64,000 nt of DNA, from positions 1 through 64,000 of the forward strand of contig NZ_VOPZ01000003.1 in NCBI RefSeq assembly GCF_010470665.1, read 5' to 3'. Both the position numbers and the translations under genes were made by a program. Origin of the DNA: Desulfovibrio sp. JC022 (GTDB lineage Bacteria; Desulfobacterota; Desulfovibrionia; Desulfovibrionales; Desulfovibrionaceae). This document shows, piece by piece, positions 51,806 through 61,030 of this stretch. Below the pieces are notes generated by a model, which saw nothing but the letters and a program-made list of their open reading frames with translations, did no database searches and had not been told where the DNA came from. Within the stretch, counting starts at the first letter, position 1, and every line of letters starts with the position of its first letter.

Positions 51806-53287
51806 TTGAGCAGTGCTTACGATTTGAATTTGGTCCCGCGTGAGGTGGTGGATCTTTTTTTGACATTCCCTCAGCGGAATGAATTTATTCCTGTGGAAGT
51901 TGGGGATAAAGAAATTAAGGTTCTTCTCCAGAATGAAACCTCTTTGCCTATGGCTGATTTTTTGGCTTGGAAAATGGGTAAGAATGTAGTTTCTGAAATT
52001 GTATCTGAAGAGGATTTTTTTCCTCTGCTTGAGCAGGCTCTCACGGTCTGGGAAGAAGAGAGTGCCATCGAATCTGATTCTGATGATGCCGAGGGCGAAG
52101 ATGGTCAGGATCTGCTCGGCTGGTCTCATGATGACGCACCCATAGTCAGGCTGGTCAACAAAACCCTGCATCAAGCCATTTCTACCGGAGCCAGTGATAT
52201 CCATTTTGAAGGACAAGGCAATGGCTTTGTAGTACGCTACCGTCAGGATGGTGTACTTAAGGCTGTAAAGCGGCTGGATAAAGGTCTTCAGGCTACTGTT
52301 ATCGCCCGTATTAAAGTTATGGGGGAAATGGACGTTGCGGAAAGCCGCAAGCCGCAGGACGGACGTATTTTTCTCAAACTCGGACAGAAGGAAGTTGATG
52401 TCCGTGTTTCCACCATCCCGACCATGAGCGGTGAAAAAGCTGTTCTGCGTATTCTGGATCGTTCCAAAAACATTCTCAACCTTGAAGATCTCGGCCTTAA
52501 AGGCCCTGACCTTGAACTTTTCAGGAAGGTTCTGGCCCAGCCTCACGGTATTGTGCTTGTTACCGGTCCCACCGGTTCCGGTAAAACCACCAGTCTTTAC
52601 GCCGGGCTCAGTGAGCTTCCGCGCGATGACAAGAACATTGTAACTGTTGAAGATCCGGTGGAATACCAGCTCTCCGGGGTCAATCAGGTGCAGGTTAACA
52701 AGGCTGCGGGCATGACTTTTGCCACCACAATCCGCTCTTTCCTCAGGCAGGACCCGGATATTATTCTGGTTGGTGAAATCCGAGATCAGGAGACAGCCAG
52801 CACCGCAGTACAGGCTTCACTTACCGGTCACCTTGTGCTTTCCACCCTGCATACCAATGATGCAGCCACGGCCGTGACCAGGATGCTCGACATGGGTATT
52901 GAGCCTTTCTTGCTTGCTTCTTCCCTTTCTCTTGTTCTCGGTCAGCGTCTGGTGCGCGTCAATTGTAAGCATTGTTCCAGAACGGTGGAAGTTTCCGAGA
53001 ACACCTATAAGCTTTTTGAGGAAACAGAAGGACTGCCTCTCTCGCAGACAGCCGGGGCCGGGTGTGAGCATTGCAACTTCACCGGGTTCAGCGGGCGGCG
53101 CGGTGTTTATGAGCTTATCCCGGTCACCGAGGATATGCGCGGCCTGATCATGGAGGTTGCCTCTTCCGATCAGATCAAGGCCTACGCCAGGGAAATGGGC
53201 CGCGAAACCATGGTCGACCACGGCGTCCGCCTTGTGAAAGAGGGTGTAACCACCCTTGAAGAAGTGGTCAGGGTTACCAAGCTCTAG
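51806..53287 (+). CDS. gspE: Type II secretion ATPase GspE
   Basis: Cytoplasmic motor of type II secretion. The 493-residue protein has an N-terminal domain (N1E), an acidic linker, N2E, and the ATPase core: Walker A GPTGSGKTTSL near 252-262, Asp box PVEYQLSGVNQVQV, Walker B DPDIILVGEIRD near 315 and His box TGHLVLSTLHTNDAATAVTR near 340, plus the tetracysteine zinc motif CKHC...CEHC in residues 388-430. Start TTG at 51806. It lies between gspD and the oligosaccharyltransferase, at the position where gspF usually follows. Confidence 0.95.
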   Translation: MSSAYDLNLVPREVVDLFLTFPQRNEFIPVEVGDKEIKVLLQNETSLPMADFLAWKMGKNVVSEIVSEEDFFPLLEQALTVWEEESAIESDSDDAEGEDGQDLLGWSHDDAPIVRLVNKTLHQAISTGASDIHFEGQGNGFVVRYRQDGVLKAVKRLDKGLQATVIARIKVMGEMDVAESRKPQDGRIFLKLGQKEVDVRVSTIPTMSGEKAVLRILDRSKNILNLEDLGLKGPDLELFRKVLAQPHGIVLVTGPTGSGKTTSLYAGLSELPRDDKNIVTVEDPVEYQLSGVNQVQVNKAAGMTFATTIRSFLRQDPDIILVGEIRDQETASTAVQASLTGHLVLSTLHTNDAATAVTRMLDMGIEPFLLASSLSLVLGQRLVRVNCKHCSRTVEVSENTYKLFEETEGLPLSQTAGAGCEHCNFTGFSGRRGVYELIPVTEDMRGLIMEVASSDQIKAYAREMGRETMVDHGVRLVKEGVTTLEEVVRVTKL

Positions 53288-53336
53288 TTCTGCGGGCTGC
53301 TTTTGCAGTTAAATTATTTTTTACAGGTATATAATT

Positions 53337-55454
53337 ATGAATACTCGTGATGAATCCCACAAATCGGGATGGGCTGTTGATTGGAAGGTCTTTCTGTTGT
53401 TTGCAGTCCTTTCATTTGTTTTTGCTTTCGGCCTGCGGGCGATGAATTATCCTAAATGGGATAATCCGGCATTTATGGTTGATGGCGAGTTTATCATGGG
53501 TACGCACGATGCTTATTGCTGGCTTGCTGGTGCCAAGGGTGTCGGCAAGGCTGCCACCAACCCCATGTCTGGACTTGTCAAAGTAATAGGTGCTGTTACC
53601 GGGGCAAAGTACGGGAATATCGGCTTCTGGCTTCCGGCTGTGTTTGCAGGTTTTACAGGCATAGCAGCTTTTGCCTGGGGCATGCTTGTTGCCGGGCCGT
53701 GGATAGGGTTCTGTGCCGGGGTTTATGCTACTTCAGTTCCGATGTTTTATTTCAGAACAAGGCTGAGTTATTATGATACTGATCTGGTGACTCTTCTGTT
53801 TCCCCTGTTGATTTCGCTTCTGCTGGCCAGATGGTTGAGCTGGGGGATGCGTAGGGGGTGGTTTTCTTTTGAGGAGCAGGTTGCAAAGTTCAAGCCTGCT
53901 CTATGGCAGTATCTGATTCCTCTCAGTGCCGGGGCTTTGGTCAGTTATGGCCGGCTTTGGCACGGTGATGTTTTTTTGTTTGGCCTGTTTGCATTGTTTG
54001 CGTCTGTTTTTCTGGCTCTATTTTGCGGAAGCAGGGAGAACCGGCCTGAATTGCTCAAAGGTTTGGTTCTTTTCAGTGCGGCAGCTTTGTGGGGCTGGAT
54101 TGGAATAGCTTTGGCCCTGGTTTTGATAGCCGCTAATCAGCGTTTGAAAGCAGGCGATGTTCCTCTTTTGGGAAATATCTATGTTTATCTTTCTCTTATA
54201 GCCGCCTTGTTGATCTTCAGCGAGGCAGGCATGCAGTTGCTTTTTCTTGGCCAGAAGATTCTGTCATACCTCAAGCCTGTTGCTGATGTTGCAACTACTG
54301 AGCAGGCAAAAATTCATTATCCCGGTATAACTCAGAGTGTTATTGAGGCGCAGAATATTGAATGGGGTGTTTTGCTGCAAAATCTGACAGGTAATACCTA
54401 CTTGTCTGTTTTTGGATTGCTCGGATTTCTTTTTGTTTTATACCGTCGTCCTTGTACTCTGTTCCTGCTGCCTTTTGCAGTCATGTCTCTGGCTGCTGCC
54501 AAGCTTGGCGGGCGGTTCTCCATGTTTTCCGGAATAGTTATAGGCCTGGGCGGAGCATATCTGCTGTACTGGATTCTGGACAGGTTTCTGACGTATCGGA
54601 AGAATAATCTCTTGTGTAGGATTGTGGCTTCCGGCTGTATGGTTATTTTTTTGATGGTAAGTATTTTTCCTCAATATCAAAAAACAGCACCTTCCACGAT
54701 CATTTATAAAGAACATGCAAAGGCTTTGATCGCAGCTTCTGAATTTGCTCCTGAAGACAGTACCTTCTGGACCTGGTGGGATTGGGGCTACGCAACAATG
54801 TATTTTACGGGAAGAAAATCTTTTGCCGACGGCGGCAGGCATGGCGGGCCTTTGCTGTTTCCGCTTGCCTTTGCATATACCACCCCGTCCTACCTTCAGG
54901 CCAGCCAGTTCATGAAGTACAGTGCCGCGCATAACGGCGCACCCTATCTGGCCTGGGAAAAAATGAATGTGGATGATGTCCAGAAGCTTATCTACTCAAT
55001 GGGGGCAAAACAGCTTGGATACAGCAGTTCACCCAAACAGTTTATAGTTGCCAGCTGGTCTGATGTCCGGCTTGCATACTGGCTTTTGTATTACGGTTCA
55101 TTCAATTTAGCCACCGGTCAGGGGACGCATCCTAATGTTTCATCTATTGGTGAAGGCTTTAATCTTGACAGGGATAACGGCAGGATTATTTTTCATGGCG
55201 GCGGCGTTGTCCCCATTTCCGGTTATGATGTTGCGCAAAAGGGGCGGGGAGAATTCAGGGTTTTTCCGGATGCAGTCGGCCCCTTTGTAGTTATCAACAC
55301 AGTTGCCAGCCAGAGTTATCTGGTTGATGAGTTTACGAGGAACAGTCTTTTATTGAAGCTGCTTCTTTCAAATCCATCTGATCCGGAAGTGAAAAATAAT
55401 TTCAAACTCGTTTATGACGGCTACCCTATGGTCAGAATTTATGAGGTGATTTAA
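53337..55454 (+). CDS. pglB: STT3/PglB-type oligosaccharyltransferase
   Basis: Transfers a lipid-linked oligosaccharide to Asn in N-X-S/T at the periplasmic face of the inner membrane. The 705-residue protein has about 13 TM segments, then a C-terminal globular domain. Catalytic features known from Campylobacter PglB are present: Asp58 in THDAYCW, Asp147/Asp149 in SYYDTDL, the external-loop Glu337 in SVIEAQ, Arg393 in GRFSMF, and the sequon-binding WWDWG (480-484). So it is a complete single-subunit bacterial OST. It starts 50 bases after gspE, upstream of a secreted protein with 25 sequons, which is the obvious substrate. Acceptor preference seems not to need an acidic residue at -2 (see the substrate entry). 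Confidence 0.93.
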   Translation: MNTRDESHKSGWAVDWKVFLLFAVLSFVFAFGLRAMNYPKWDNPAFMVDGEFIMGTHDAYCWLAGAKGVGKAATNPMSGLVKVIGAVTGAKYGNIGFWLPAVFAGFTGIAAFAWGMLVAGPWIGFCAGVYATSVPMFYFRTRLSYYDTDLVTLLFPLLISLLLARWLSWGMRRGWFSFEEQVAKFKPALWQYLIPLSAGALVSYGRLWHGDVFLFGLFALFASVFLALFCGSRENRPELLKGLVLFSAAALWGWIGIALALVLIAANQRLKAGDVPLLGNIYVYLSLIAALLIFSEAGMQLLFLGQKILSYLKPVADVATTEQAKIHYPGITQSVIEAQNIEWGVLLQNLTGNTYLSVFGLLGFLFVLYRRPCTLFLLPFAVMSLAAAKLGGRFSMFSGIVIGLGGAYLLYWILDRFLTYRKNNLLCRIVASGCMVIFLMVSIFPQYQKTAPSTIIYKEHAKALIAASEFAPEDSTFWTWWDWGYATMYFTGRKSFADGGRHGGPLLFPLAFAYTTPSYLQASQFMKYSAAHNGAPYLAWEKMNVDDVQKLIYSMGAKQLGYSSSPKQFIVASWSDVRLAYWLLYYGSFNLATGQGTHPNVSSIGEGFNLDRDNGRIIFHGGGVVPISGYDVAQKGRGEFRVFPDAVGPFVVINTVASQSYLVDEFTRNSLLLKLLLSNPSDPEVKNNFKLVYDGYPMVRIYEVI

Positions 55455-55466
55455 TGTGTTTGGGGC

Positions 55467-55495
55467 TTGTCTTTTGGCAGTGCTTCCTGTATGAG
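55467..55495 (+). promoter_or_regulatory. Candidate sigma-70 promoter of the glycoprotein gene
   Basis: TTGTCT (55467-55472), 17 bases, TATGAG (55490-55495): four of six matches in each box at ideal spacing, 80 bases before the ATG. The gene could also be read from the OST transcript. Confidence 0.35.
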
Positions 55496-55521
55496 TAATT
55501 TTATAAATTTGTGAAATGGGT

Positions 55522-55540
55522 TGAAAACACGGGGTTTTCA
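55522..55540 (+). other. 5' leader hairpin of the glycoprotein mRNA
   Basis: TGAAAAC (55522-55528) pairs with GTTTTCA (55534-55540), loop of five. It is upstream of the ribosome binding site and could stabilise the message; no attenuation function is evident. Confidence 0.4.
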
Positions 55541-55574
55541 GGCATTCGCAAACAAACATGGAGAGTTTTTCATT

Positions 55575-57611
55575 ATGAAAAAACTTATCGGTATTTTTAC
55601 AGTACTGCTCGTGTTCTGCGTATCCAGCGCATTCGCAGCAATTACTGCTGAATTCCCGGCTTACTACAACGGCTCCATCGGTGGCGACCGTGCTACCTAC
55701 GGTGGCGGTGTAGGTAACAACGGTACTTCCCTGTACTTTACAGGCCTCGGCCTTAACGCTACCACCAAAGTTCTTGGTAGAACTCAGGGTACAGTAGTCT
55801 TCGTTACCAGTAACCTTTCTGGTGCTACTAAGAGTGACCTCTTTTACGTCAACTCTTCAGCAGCCGTGACTGAAGGCTCCTTCAACGGTACCATCTCTTT
55901 CACCAACGGTTCTGTTGCTCGTCAGAGAGACTTCGGTAACAACTCTCTTGGTACCGCTAACGTTGCAAACCACCCGCACCTCAATTTTGACCAGTTGTTT
56001 GGTAATGTTTCCGGTCTGACTACTTACGAGCCCGGTAACAACACCCTGAACTCTACCACTTACTTCGTTCCAGCCGGTAACTACCAGATGATGGTTGGTC
56101 TTGTTAACTCTACTTACAACAGCACCGCTGTAGCAGTTGCTGCTGGTAAGAAGGGTATCTACGCCAACTGGCCTGGTTTTGGTGTTTCCATGCCCATGAT
56201 TTACCAGAACGGTACTTTCAAAAACTCTGCTAACACTTCCTGGTCCTTCTATGCATACGGTATCAGAAAAGCTCAGCCCGTAACTATCTACGGTCAGGTT
56301 GAAATCGGTGCTCTCACCGGTACTGACAACGTAAATGTTGCTTACTATCTGCAGAATGGTACCGATGGAACCAGCAAAACTTCCACTACCTACAACGCAA
56401 CCGGTATGACCAAAGGCACCACCGGTGGTTACCTCCACCTCGCTAAAGCCAAGGCCGGTTATCTTACCCTTATCCAGAACGGTACCATCAACGCTGATGA
56501 AAACATGATCACCGGTTATGTTGACACTGGTGACCAGCGTCTCTTCGCTGTGATGGTTAAAGATGCTACTACCCTCGGCGATTCTGATGTTAAGAGCCGT
56601 GCATTCAACCTCGTATTCGCAGGTTCTGGTGTTGAAAACCAGGAACTCGGTAACGCAACCGCAGGTATCATGCAGTTCAGCGTTGACGCTAACCTCGGCC
56701 TCCGCGGTAACGCACGTGTTCTGACCGCTGATGCCGGTGCTGTATCCGCAGGTATGGTTAAAGCTGACCAGTCTCTGACCGGTTATTCCGTTGCTGTTGA
56801 GTCCACCTCTCAGTTCGCTATTGATCAGTCCAACATGACTATCTACGACACTGACGGCAGGACCGTACGCGGTTACTTTTACGGTAAGCAGTCTGCTGAC
56901 AAAGTGTTCACCGTAGGTATCTACGAGACCGTTGCAACTGACGCTACTTACCGCTCGCTGGCATTCCTGATCCCCACCGCAGCAACTACCGCTCCTATCG
57001 GTAACTCCGGCTACCAGGATAACGCTACCATGACCGGCGCGAACCTCGGCCGCTACCTCCGTAACAGCACTGGTTACACCCAGAAAACTCTGCTCGCACA
57101 GTGGACTGGCCTGCCCTCTGACTTCACCCCGCTCACCGACGTTAAAGGTTACTCCGTAACTTCCTCCGGTGTGATGGGCAGCAAAGCATTCTACTACACC
57201 GCTTCCTTCCAGGTAACAGGTGTTGGTGGTAACATCCAGAAGCTGCGTCTCTACAAGGTTATGAACGACGGTTCTACCGTTGCAGACCTGACCTACGCTG
57301 ACTCTGCTGCCACTACCACTGACGGTGTATGGTGGGTTTCCAAGAACATCGGTGACACCTACATGGGTAACGATTCCATTCTTGATCCTACTCAGACCTA
57401 CTACGTAAACTGGGTTGTTAAAGATAACGGCAGCTACGATACCAACAGTTCCACCAACTACGGTATTGTTGACCCGGTCGTACTCGGCTCCGTTCCCGGT
57501 TCCTCCAGCTCCTCCGGTTGTGTATTCAACCCCGCAGCTGGCTTCGGTCTGGAATGGCTGCTCCTGATGCTTGCTCCCATGGTTGCTATCGTACGTAGCC
57601 GCTTCAAGTAA
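55575..57611 (+). CDS. Major secreted protein with 25 N-glycosylation sequons and Cys-type C-terminal sorting signal
   Basis: A 678-residue exported protein: signal peptide 1-21 (ending SSAFA), a beta-rich Gly/Asn/Thr mature region, a Ser-rich spacer, and a tripartite C-terminal signal at 645-678: SSGC (Cys649), hydrophobic GLEWLLLMLAPMVAIV and basic RSRFK. I count 25 N-X-S/T sites (X not Pro), 18 of them in the first ~330 residues, mostly NGT, NST, NAT or NGS. Only one has Asp/Glu at -2. Codon use is extremely biased (AAC, GGT, ACC, TAC), as in very abundant proteins, so it may be an S-layer or fibril component. ATG 55575 has GGAGAG nine bases upstream; an in-frame start 18 codons earlier would lack the signal peptide. 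Confidence 0.9.
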   Translation: MKKLIGIFTVLLVFCVSSAFAAITAEFPAYYNGSIGGDRATYGGGVGNNGTSLYFTGLGLNATTKVLGRTQGTVVFVTSNLSGATKSDLFYVNSSAAVTEGSFNGTISFTNGSVARQRDFGNNSLGTANVANHPHLNFDQLFGNVSGLTTYEPGNNTLNSTTYFVPAGNYQMMVGLVNSTYNSTAVAVAAGKKGIYANWPGFGVSMPMIYQNGTFKNSANTSWSFYAYGIRKAQPVTIYGQVEIGALTGTDNVNVAYYLQNGTDGTSKTSTTYNATGMTKGTTGGYLHLAKAKAGYLTLIQNGTINADENMITGYVDTGDQRLFAVMVKDATTLGDSDVKSRAFNLVFAGSGVENQELGNATAGIMQFSVDANLGLRGNARVLTADAGAVSAGMVKADQSLTGYSVAVESTSQFAIDQSNMTIYDTDGRTVRGYFYGKQSADKVFTVGIYETVATDATYRSLAFLIPTAATTAPIGNSGYQDNATMTGANLGRYLRNSTGYTQKTLLAQWTGLPSDFTPLTDVKGYSVTSSGVMGSKAFYYTASFQVTGVGGNIQKLRLYKVMNDGSTVADLTYADSAATTTDGVWWVSKNIGDTYMGNDSILDPTQTYYVNWVVKDNGSYDTNSSTNYGIVDPVVLGSVPGSSSSSGCVFNPAAGFGLEWLLLMLAPMVAIVRSRFK

Positions 57612-57649
57612 GCACCAGCTACTGGATTTAGATCCACGTAGATAAATAT

Positions 57650-57683
57650 AGAGGGCCGGCCTTAGGGTCGGCTCTCTTTTTTT
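57650..57683 (+). terminator. Strong rho-independent terminator of the glycoprotein gene
   Basis: AGAGGGCCGGCC (57650-57661) pairs with GGTCGGCTCTCT (57666-57677) with two G-T pairs, tetraloop TTAG, followed by TTTTTTTT. Confidence 0.93.
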
Positions 57684-57730
57684 AGTAATCAACAGTGAAT
57701 GCCCAAGTCATTTAGAACAGTCAGTTTTGT

Positions 57731-59761
57731 ATGAGTGTTATTCCGTATAGAAAAGACATAGACGGATTACGTGCCGTTGCAGTCTTGCTTGTTGTCCTAT
57801 CTCACGCGAAAATCCCCTTCTTTGAAGGAGGTTTTGTAGGGGTAGACGTTTTTTTTGTTATTTCCGGTTTTTTAATTACATCCATAATGGTTAATGAGAT
57901 TGACCGGGGTGTGTTCAGTTTTAAGACATTTTATCTGCGCCGCATCAGGAGAATTCTGCCGGCATTAATTGTCGTACTCGGAGCTACGTCGCTGGCTGCG
58001 CATAAAATGTTGATGCCCAATCAGCTGATAAGCTATGCCAAAGCCCAGTTCGCATCTTTAACATATTGGGCCAACTATTTCTTTTGGAGATATTACGGTG
58101 GGTATTGGAGAGGGTCCTCAAAAGAATTTCCATTAACACATACATGGTCCCTGTCTGTTGAAGAACAATTCTATTTCATATGGCCAGCCGTTCTGCTGCT
58201 CGCATATACTTTGATTCCAAAGAAATTCCACAAAGCAATTCTCTTTACAGCATTTACAGCATTTTTTATTTTATCAGAGTATTTAGTCAAATTTCCTGAG
58301 TTTGCCTTCTATATGATTCCTGCCCGTTTTTACGAGCTTTTTATGGGGGCAATGGCGGCCCTCATCATCAGGGAACCCATTACACTTAAATCCACCTGGG
58401 CAAAGCCTGTTGTTGTGTCGACACACTTAATCGGTTTCGGGTTGATCCTCTACGCAAATTTTTTCTTTAAGGAAGGGTTGCCCTATCCAGGCATCAATGC
58501 GTTTATCCCATGTTTAGGGACTCTTCTTTTGCTGCTCCCTTTTGACAACAATTCGTCGCCTGTGGAAAAGCTGTTTTCCTCAGCTCCCTTTGTAGGAGTG
58601 GGTAAAATTTCGTACTCGCTATATCTGTGGCATTGGCCTGTTTTTTCCCTGCTGGCCTATTCCGGGCATTCCTTTGATACTTATCGGATTCCGGCTCTCC
58701 TTCTGAGTTTCGGTTTGTCCTTAATTTCATATTTTGGAATTGAGCAGCCTCTCAGGAAAGCAAGAATGACGTTTAAAGCGGCTTTAACCTGTTTTGTGTT
58801 GGTGCCTGCCATGTTGAGCGTGTTTTATCTTTATGGGGCCATTGAAGATGGATATGCCGGGCGATATGCAGGCAACACGTCTAAGGCGGTCAAGGCTGTT
58901 TCAATGGTCGGTTCTCCGTATGAAGGTGCACAACAGGGAAAAGGATCTCCTACGGATTCGCACCTTGAAAATAGAAAGACCATCTGGAATTTCAACTCGA
59001 CCCGTCCCATTGAAGTTCTACTTGTGGGTGATTCACATTCTACCGCCATAAGGCCAATGGTAGAAATGATCTGTAATCCATTTGGGTACAAGGGCCTACA
59101 GGTTTCACGCGACAGCACTCCTTTTCTTTCGAATGTTGATTTTTACGATCGTGATGTTCATGGTAATCTAGTGCTGCGTAAAGACAAACGGGCTATGAAT
59201 AATTACTGGAAAAAACTGGTTACAGAAAAAAAGGTCAAATATGTATTTATCGCTGCCTTTTATTCTTCACGAATTTTTTCAAACCTGAAGAGTCCGGAGC
59301 TTATGGTCCACGACAGCCTCAAGCGTGGTGAGAATGTAGAAGAGAACAACAAGCGAAGTTTCTATCTGGGATTGCATGACACGGTAAAGTTCCTGATTGA
59401 TCAAGGCGTTACTCCAGTGATATTCAAGGATATCCCGTGTGTTAATGATCGGCTGTCTGTCAACTACGTTAAGAATCTGCTATTTGATTCGAAATTGAAA
59501 ACTAGTATCTTATGGTCGGATATTCTGGATAGACATAAATTTGAGGACGGTGTCATTGATGAAATCAAGGAGGAGTATCCTCACATCATTGTGATCGATC
59601 CTAAAAAGCTGCTCAGGATTTTAGCCGAAGACGGGCGATTTGATCCCGTATTGAATGGTGTTCCTTTGTATCTGGACAGCAATCATTTAAACCGTGACGG
59701 TGCAATTGTTTTGGGCAAAGAATGGATTTCACGGTTTGGTAATCCTTTGACTGAAAATTAA
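57731..59761 (+). CDS. OafA-like acyltransferase-3 with C-terminal SGNH domain
   Basis: Membrane O-acyltransferase that acetylates surface sugars. The 676-residue protein begins with the family signature YRKDIDGLRAVAVLLVVLSH, FFVISGFLIT and about ten TM segments up to residue 365, then a periplasmic SGNH domain of about 270 residues with the Ser block VLLVGDSHSTAIRP near 437 and the Asp-His block DSNHLNRDG near 650. This combination transfers acyl groups to the periplasmic face of O-antigen, peptidoglycan or other glycans. It follows the glycoprotein terminator and may modify the same glycan, but the substrate cannot be read from sequence. Confidence 0.92.
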   Translation: MSVIPYRKDIDGLRAVAVLLVVLSHAKIPFFEGGFVGVDVFFVISGFLITSIMVNEIDRGVFSFKTFYLRRIRRILPALIVVLGATSLAAHKMLMPNQLISYAKAQFASLTYWANYFFWRYYGGYWRGSSKEFPLTHTWSLSVEEQFYFIWPAVLLLAYTLIPKKFHKAILFTAFTAFFILSEYLVKFPEFAFYMIPARFYELFMGAMAALIIREPITLKSTWAKPVVVSTHLIGFGLILYANFFFKEGLPYPGINAFIPCLGTLLLLLPFDNNSSPVEKLFSSAPFVGVGKISYSLYLWHWPVFSLLAYSGHSFDTYRIPALLLSFGLSLISYFGIEQPLRKARMTFKAALTCFVLVPAMLSVFYLYGAIEDGYAGRYAGNTSKAVKAVSMVGSPYEGAQQGKGSPTDSHLENRKTIWNFNSTRPIEVLLVGDSHSTAIRPMVEMICNPFGYKGLQVSRDSTPFLSNVDFYDRDVHGNLVLRKDKRAMNNYWKKLVTEKKVKYVFIAAFYSSRIFSNLKSPELMVHDSLKRGENVEENNKRSFYLGLHDTVKFLIDQGVTPVIFKDIPCVNDRLSVNYVKNLLFDSKLKTSILWSDILDRHKFEDGVIDEIKEEYPHIIVIDPKKLLRILAEDGRFDPVLNGVPLYLDSNHLNRDGAIVLGKEWISRFGNPLTEN

Positions 59762-59956
59762 TTGTCTATTCAGCTGAATAGTTCCAGTTGAAAGGAAAAG
59801 CGCGTTTTATCGCTTCAGCATGTATTGCCTTTGTGGGGTAACTCCACTAAACAGGGACTCACCGGGTTCATTTTTAAGTCTATAGATATTTGTCAATCAA
59901 CAAAATACAGCTTTGTAAGTCTAAATAATATATCATAAATTTATAAGGAAAGATCA

Positions 59957-60961
59957 ATGAAAACAGCAGTTATCGGGACCGGTGCCATGGGGCAGCATCA
60001 TGTTCGGCTTTATTCAGATATTGTTGATTCGGAACTCGTTGGAGTCGTAGACCGGGATTCCGCTCAGACAGATCGTCTCTGCGCCCTTTACGGCGGTCGC
60101 TCGTATTCAGATTACCGGGAAATGATTGAAAAAGAGAAGCCTGACGCTGTGACTATTGCACTTCCGACTTCATACCACCATCAGGCCACAATGGATTGTC
60201 TTGATGCCGGTATACATGTCATGGTTGAGAAGCCTATTGCGAAGACTGTGGAGCAGGCTCGCGAAATGATTGAAAAAGCAAAAGAAGTCGGCCGGATTCT
60301 GAAGGTCGGGCACATTGAAAGGTTTAACCCGGCTGTTACCCAATTGAAAGAAAGGCTTGCAGACGGACAACTGGGAAGAATTTTCACCATCCATTCAAGA
60401 CGACAGTCCCCATACCCCGGACGTATCACTGATGTTGGTGTGGCAAGCGATCTCGCTACCCATGAACTTGATATGATGCGTTATATCGCGCAGTCGGAAG
60501 TACATTCCATGACAGCTGAAATTTCAAAAGTCATGAATACCGACAATGAAGATATCGTCTTCGGGCTGTTGAGATTTGAAAATGAAATCCTGGGTATCCT
60601 TGATGTCAACTGGGTTACTCCCACAAAAATACGTGAGATTTCCGTCACAGGTGAAAACGGCATGTTTACTGTCGACTACCTTAATCAGAATCTGACTTTC
60701 AATTCCAATTACGCTGCAGAGCAGAATGAAAATCAGAGCGACTGGTTTAAGGCAAAATTTGGTGTTGTCGAGGGCGATTTTACCAGATTCAGAGTCGAAA
60801 AAAGAGAGCCATTACGTGTTGAGATTGAATCATTCCTGAAATGTTGCGAGAACAATGAGTCGCCTCTGGTGACCGGTGAAGACGGTCTTGAGGCACTTAA
60901 TCTTGCTCTTAAGATTGTAGACAACAACTATAATTGTGGCTGCAAGAAGATAGGCAGTTAG
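59957..60961 (+). CDS. Gfo/Idh/MocA-family sugar dehydrogenase
   Basis: A 334-residue NAD(P)-dependent oxidoreductase: Rossmann fold VIGTGAMGQHHVRLYS at 5-20, ADP-binding Asp in VVDRDS, the catalytic-region EKPIAKTVEQA near 93-103, and the substrate-domain motif VGHIERFNPAV near 116. The GHIERFNPA sequence is common in dehydrogenases acting on UDP-linked amino sugars (for example the 3-dehydrogenase step to diamino sugars). Start ATG at 59957 with AAGGAAAG upstream. It lies in the glycan region, so a nucleotide-sugar substrate is likely, but no dedicated aminotransferase or acetyltransferase partner is adjacent. A terminator follows. Confidence 0.86.
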   Translation: MKTAVIGTGAMGQHHVRLYSDIVDSELVGVVDRDSAQTDRLCALYGGRSYSDYREMIEKEKPDAVTIALPTSYHHQATMDCLDAGIHVMVEKPIAKTVEQAREMIEKAKEVGRILKVGHIERFNPAVTQLKERLADGQLGRIFTIHSRRQSPYPGRITDVGVASDLATHELDMMRYIAQSEVHSMTAEISKVMNTDNEDIVFGLLRFENEILGILDVNWVTPTKIREISVTGENGMFTVDYLNQNLTFNSNYAAEQNENQSDWFKAKFGVVEGDFTRFRVEKREPLRVEIESFLKCCENNESPLVTGEDGLEALNLALKIVDNNYNCGCKKIGS

Positions 60962-60973
60962 TTTAGAAATGAA

Positions 60974-61016
60974 TCAGCCGCGGTTCCGTAGTGTCAGGAA
61001 TCGCGGCTGATATTTA
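60974..61016 (+). terminator. Terminator after the Gfo/Idh/MocA gene
   Basis: TCAGCCGCG-G-TTCC (60974-60987) pairs with GGAA-T-CGCGGCTGA (60997-61010), followed by TATTTATTT. Confidence 0.75.
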
Positions 61017-61030
61017 TTTGGGGTACTGAT

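Noticed and set aside
55857-57692. 611-codon open frame antisense to the glycoprotein
   Set aside because: Extreme codon bias of the plus-strand gene removes stop codons on the other strand; the product looks random and its start lies in the terminator region.
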